Positions 4,981-6,397 of a stretch of DNA of 6,397 bases are shown here, piece by piece. Location: assembly GCA_003645915.1 (NCBI GenBank), contig QNDG01000093.1, positions 1 to 6,397 of the forward strand, in the 5' to 3' direction. The notes below the pieces were generated by a model. The model was not told the DNA's origin and searched no databases. It was given only the letters and a program-made list of their open reading frames with translations. Source of the stretch: Candidatus Zhuqueibacterota bacterium (GTDB lineage: Bacteria > Zhuqueibacterota > QNDG01). The stretch's first letter is position 1. The number at the start of each line of letters is the position of its first letter. The translations under genes were made by a program, and so were the position numbers.

Positions 4981-5694
4981 CTATCCCTCTGAACCAATAC
5001 TGTCTTTAAGTACAATAAAAATCTCAACTCTTCTGTTCCTTCTACGGTTCTCAGGAGTAGTGTTCGGTAATAGGGGTTTGTAGGGCCCACACCCCGTAAC
5101 AGTAAACCTTGTGGGATCAATACCAAGATTGTTGACAAAATATTTAACCACGCTAATTGCCCTTGCAGTTGAAAGTTCCCAGTTAGACCCGAATTTATCT
5201 GTAAAAACAGGTATATTGTCCGTATGTCCTTCAACTTTTACATCCTGCGAATAAAAATGAATTAAAAGTCCGAGATCGTCAAGTATTGTATACATTGAGG
5301 GATTAAGAGTTGCAGTACCAGGCTCAAATATCAAATCATCGCTAAGTCTGATTTTAAACCCCTCTTTCTTAATTTCAATCTCAACTCCGCTTTCAATATC
5401 AAGCTTGAACACTTTCTGCTCAAATTCCTTTATTATCTGCAGAGCCTGTTTCTGATTCTGAGACCGTACAAGACTGTTTTCGCTTTTAGGAATAACCGAA
5501 GAACCGTCCTGCTCAAGAAGCACACCGAGAGAGCCTCTCATTGATCCCATTGCCTGACGGAATTTTATCAGCTCTGTAGTGGAGAATGACACTATCAGAA
5601 TAAAAAACGTACATAAAAGCGTCATCATATCACCATAACTTAACGCCCACTCTCCTCCGCCGCAATCCTCACATTTTTTCTTTCTCTCCGGCAT
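4981..5694 (-). CDS. motB: MotB, flagellar stator protein (PomB-like)
   Basis: A 237-residue protein. A basic N-terminus with KCEDCGGGEW (7-16) leads into a single transmembrane helix (about 17-37). This begins YGDMMTLL, and Asp22 is the expected ion-carrying residue. A plug/linker region (about 38-110) includes LIKFRQAMGSMRG (42-54). The OmpA-like peptidoglycan-binding domain (about 115-230) shows VEGHTDN (154-160), NWELSTARA (171-179) and NRRVEIFIV (220-228). MotB anchors the stator to the cell wall and carries the channel aspartate. The Cys pair near the N-terminus, the SFS after the helix and the LIKFRQ-GSM stretch resemble Vibrio PomB as I recall it, so sodium coupling is possible. The ATG lies 3 bases after motA. 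The ribosome-binding site is only a G-rich GGGGA inside the motA end, implying coupling. Confidence 0.97.
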   Translation of the reverse strand: MPERKKKCEDCGGGEWALSYGDMMTLLCTFFILIVSFSTTELIKFRQAMGSMRGSLGVLLEQDGSSVIPKSENSLVRSQNQKQALQIIKEFEQKVFKLDIESGVEIEIKKEGFKIRLSDDLIFEPGTATLNPSMYTILDDLGLLIHFYSQDVKVEGHTDNIPVFTDKFGSNWELSTARAISVVKYFVNNLGIDPTRFTVTGCGPYKPLLPNTTPENRRRNRRVEIFIVLKDSIGSEG

Positions 5695-5697
5695 TAT

Positions 5698-6397
5698 TTA
5701 TTCCCCGCCTTCCTCAAAAGTTCGGTGTTTAGGTGCGATAAATGTTACAAGTTTGTCTCTCAATAGTCTCGGGTTATCTCCAGCCTGAATTGAGCTTATT
5801 GCCTCAATAACAAGCTGTTTTATAAGTATCTCCTGTTTGGTCCTTAACTTTAATTTACCTGCAATAGGAATAAACATAAGATTTGCCATCAGAACACCGT
5901 AAAAAGTAGTTATCATAGCAGTGGCCATACCGCTTCCAATCTGGGATGGATCGCTTAACTGCTGAAGCATCTGAATAAGACCTATCAAAGTTCCGGCCAT
6001 ACCCATTGCAGGAGCAAATGATCCCAGAGCCTTGAATATTTCCTGCCCTGTTTCGTGTCTGTCTTCGAGACACGAAAGTTCTGTTGTTAAAACATCACGC
6101 AGAATATCAGACTCAGTCCCGTCAACCATCATCTGAAGGCCTTTTTTAATAAATTCATCATTAATGTCATTTATCTCCTTTTCAAGAGAAAGAAGACCTT
6201 CAACTCTCGCTTTTCTTGCAAGTTCCACCATTTTCTCAATTATTTCATTAACCTGAATCTGTTTATATAAGAACGCATTCTTAGCCACTTTTATTGCTCC
6301 CAGAAATTCACTGAGTGGAAAATTAATCAGGCCTGCTGAGAATGTGCCGCCTACAACAATTAATAATGACGGAACATTTATAAAAAAGATTGCTCCG
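5698..6397 (-). CDS. motA: MotA, flagellar stator channel protein (PomA-like; C-terminal 232 residues, runs off window)
   Basis: The frame is open to the window edge; about 20-25 N-terminal residues including most of the first membrane helix are missing. The visible part starts FINVPSLLIVVGGTF (residues 5-19), which is helix 2. The large cytoplasmic loop follows, with ARKARVEGLLSLE (60-72), whose charged residues face FliG in known stators. Then come helix 3 at FAPAMGMAGTLIGLIQML (127-144) and helix 4 at GMATAMITTFYGVLMANLMFIP (156-177), with the conserved prolines and the Thr pair lining the ion path. Five MotA copies surround two MotB in known structures. A GTG at 6288 could be mistaken for a start, but the conserved residues upstream of it show that the gene begins outside the window. 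Wording around SDPSQIG and IAGKLKLR is PomA-like. Confidence 0.96.
   Translation of the reverse strand, partial: GAIFFINVPSLLIVVGGTFSAGLINFPLSEFLGAIKVAKNAFLYKQIQVNEIIEKMVELARKARVEGLLSLEKEINDINDEFIKKGLQMMVDGTESDILRDVLTTELSCLEDRHETGQEIFKALGSFAPAMGMAGTLIGLIQMLQQLSDPSQIGSGMATAMITTFYGVLMANLMFIPIAGKLKLRTKQEILIKQLVIEAISSIQAGDNPRLLRDKLVTFIAPKHRTFEEGGE

Noticed and set aside
6286..6288. GTG at 6288 as the motA start.
   Set aside because: The frame continues upstream to the window edge and encodes the conserved second MotA helix (FINVPSLLIVVGGTF), so this is an internal valine.
1..6397. A novel non-flagellar system hidden in the cluster.
   Set aside because: Every long coding region is a recognisable flagellar protein of near-normal length, with no inserted unknown gene, mobile element or repeat array.

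Overview
The window is one face of a bacterial flagellar gene cluster. Every gene I can support is on the minus strand, in the order motA (3' part) - motB - fliL - fliM - fliN - fliO - fliP - fliQ - fliR - flhB (5' part). The DNA is AT-rich. A near-perfect sigma-54 promoter and a separate OmpA-type peptidoglycan-binding MotB suggest a motile, diderm-type bacterium that uses RpoN for flagellar genes. The stator resembles Vibrio PomA/PomB more than E. coli MotA/MotB. The switch protein is a short single-domain FliN, not the longer FliY of Bacillus and spirochaetes. I cannot name a phylum from the sequence alone.

Right part (about 4981-6397): motA and motB, only 3 bases apart, encode the stator channel that drives rotation. 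Middle (4752-4980): the only substantial non-coding stretch, 229 bases. It holds, in minus-strand order, a perfect 10-bp hairpin likely to end the mot transcript, a 16-bp dyad, a short perfect palindrome and a -24/-12 promoter. It divides a stator unit from a switch/export unit. Left part (1-4751): fliL (stator-associated membrane protein), fliM and fliN (C-ring switch proteins), then fliO, fliP, fliQ, fliR and flhB (export gate of the flagellar type III secretion apparatus). Spacing is tight (a 1-base overlap to 16 bases) except for a gap of 91-103 bases before fliN.

How the genes work together: FliP/FliQ/FliR (assembled with FliO) and FlhB form the inner-membrane export gate. FliM/FliN form the cytoplasmic switch and receive CheY through the FliM N-terminus. 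MotA/MotB push on the rotor, and FliL sits beside the stator. Four gene junctions build the next gene's Shine-Dalgarno partly from the previous stop codon, pointing to coupled translation.

I found no mobile element, CRISPR array, RNA gene or unrecognised protein-coding gene. The gene content is canonical. The less ordinary material is regulatory: the promoter region at 4752-4980, the stop/Shine-Dalgarno fusions, the fliN start and leader, and the adenine-rich FliL linker.
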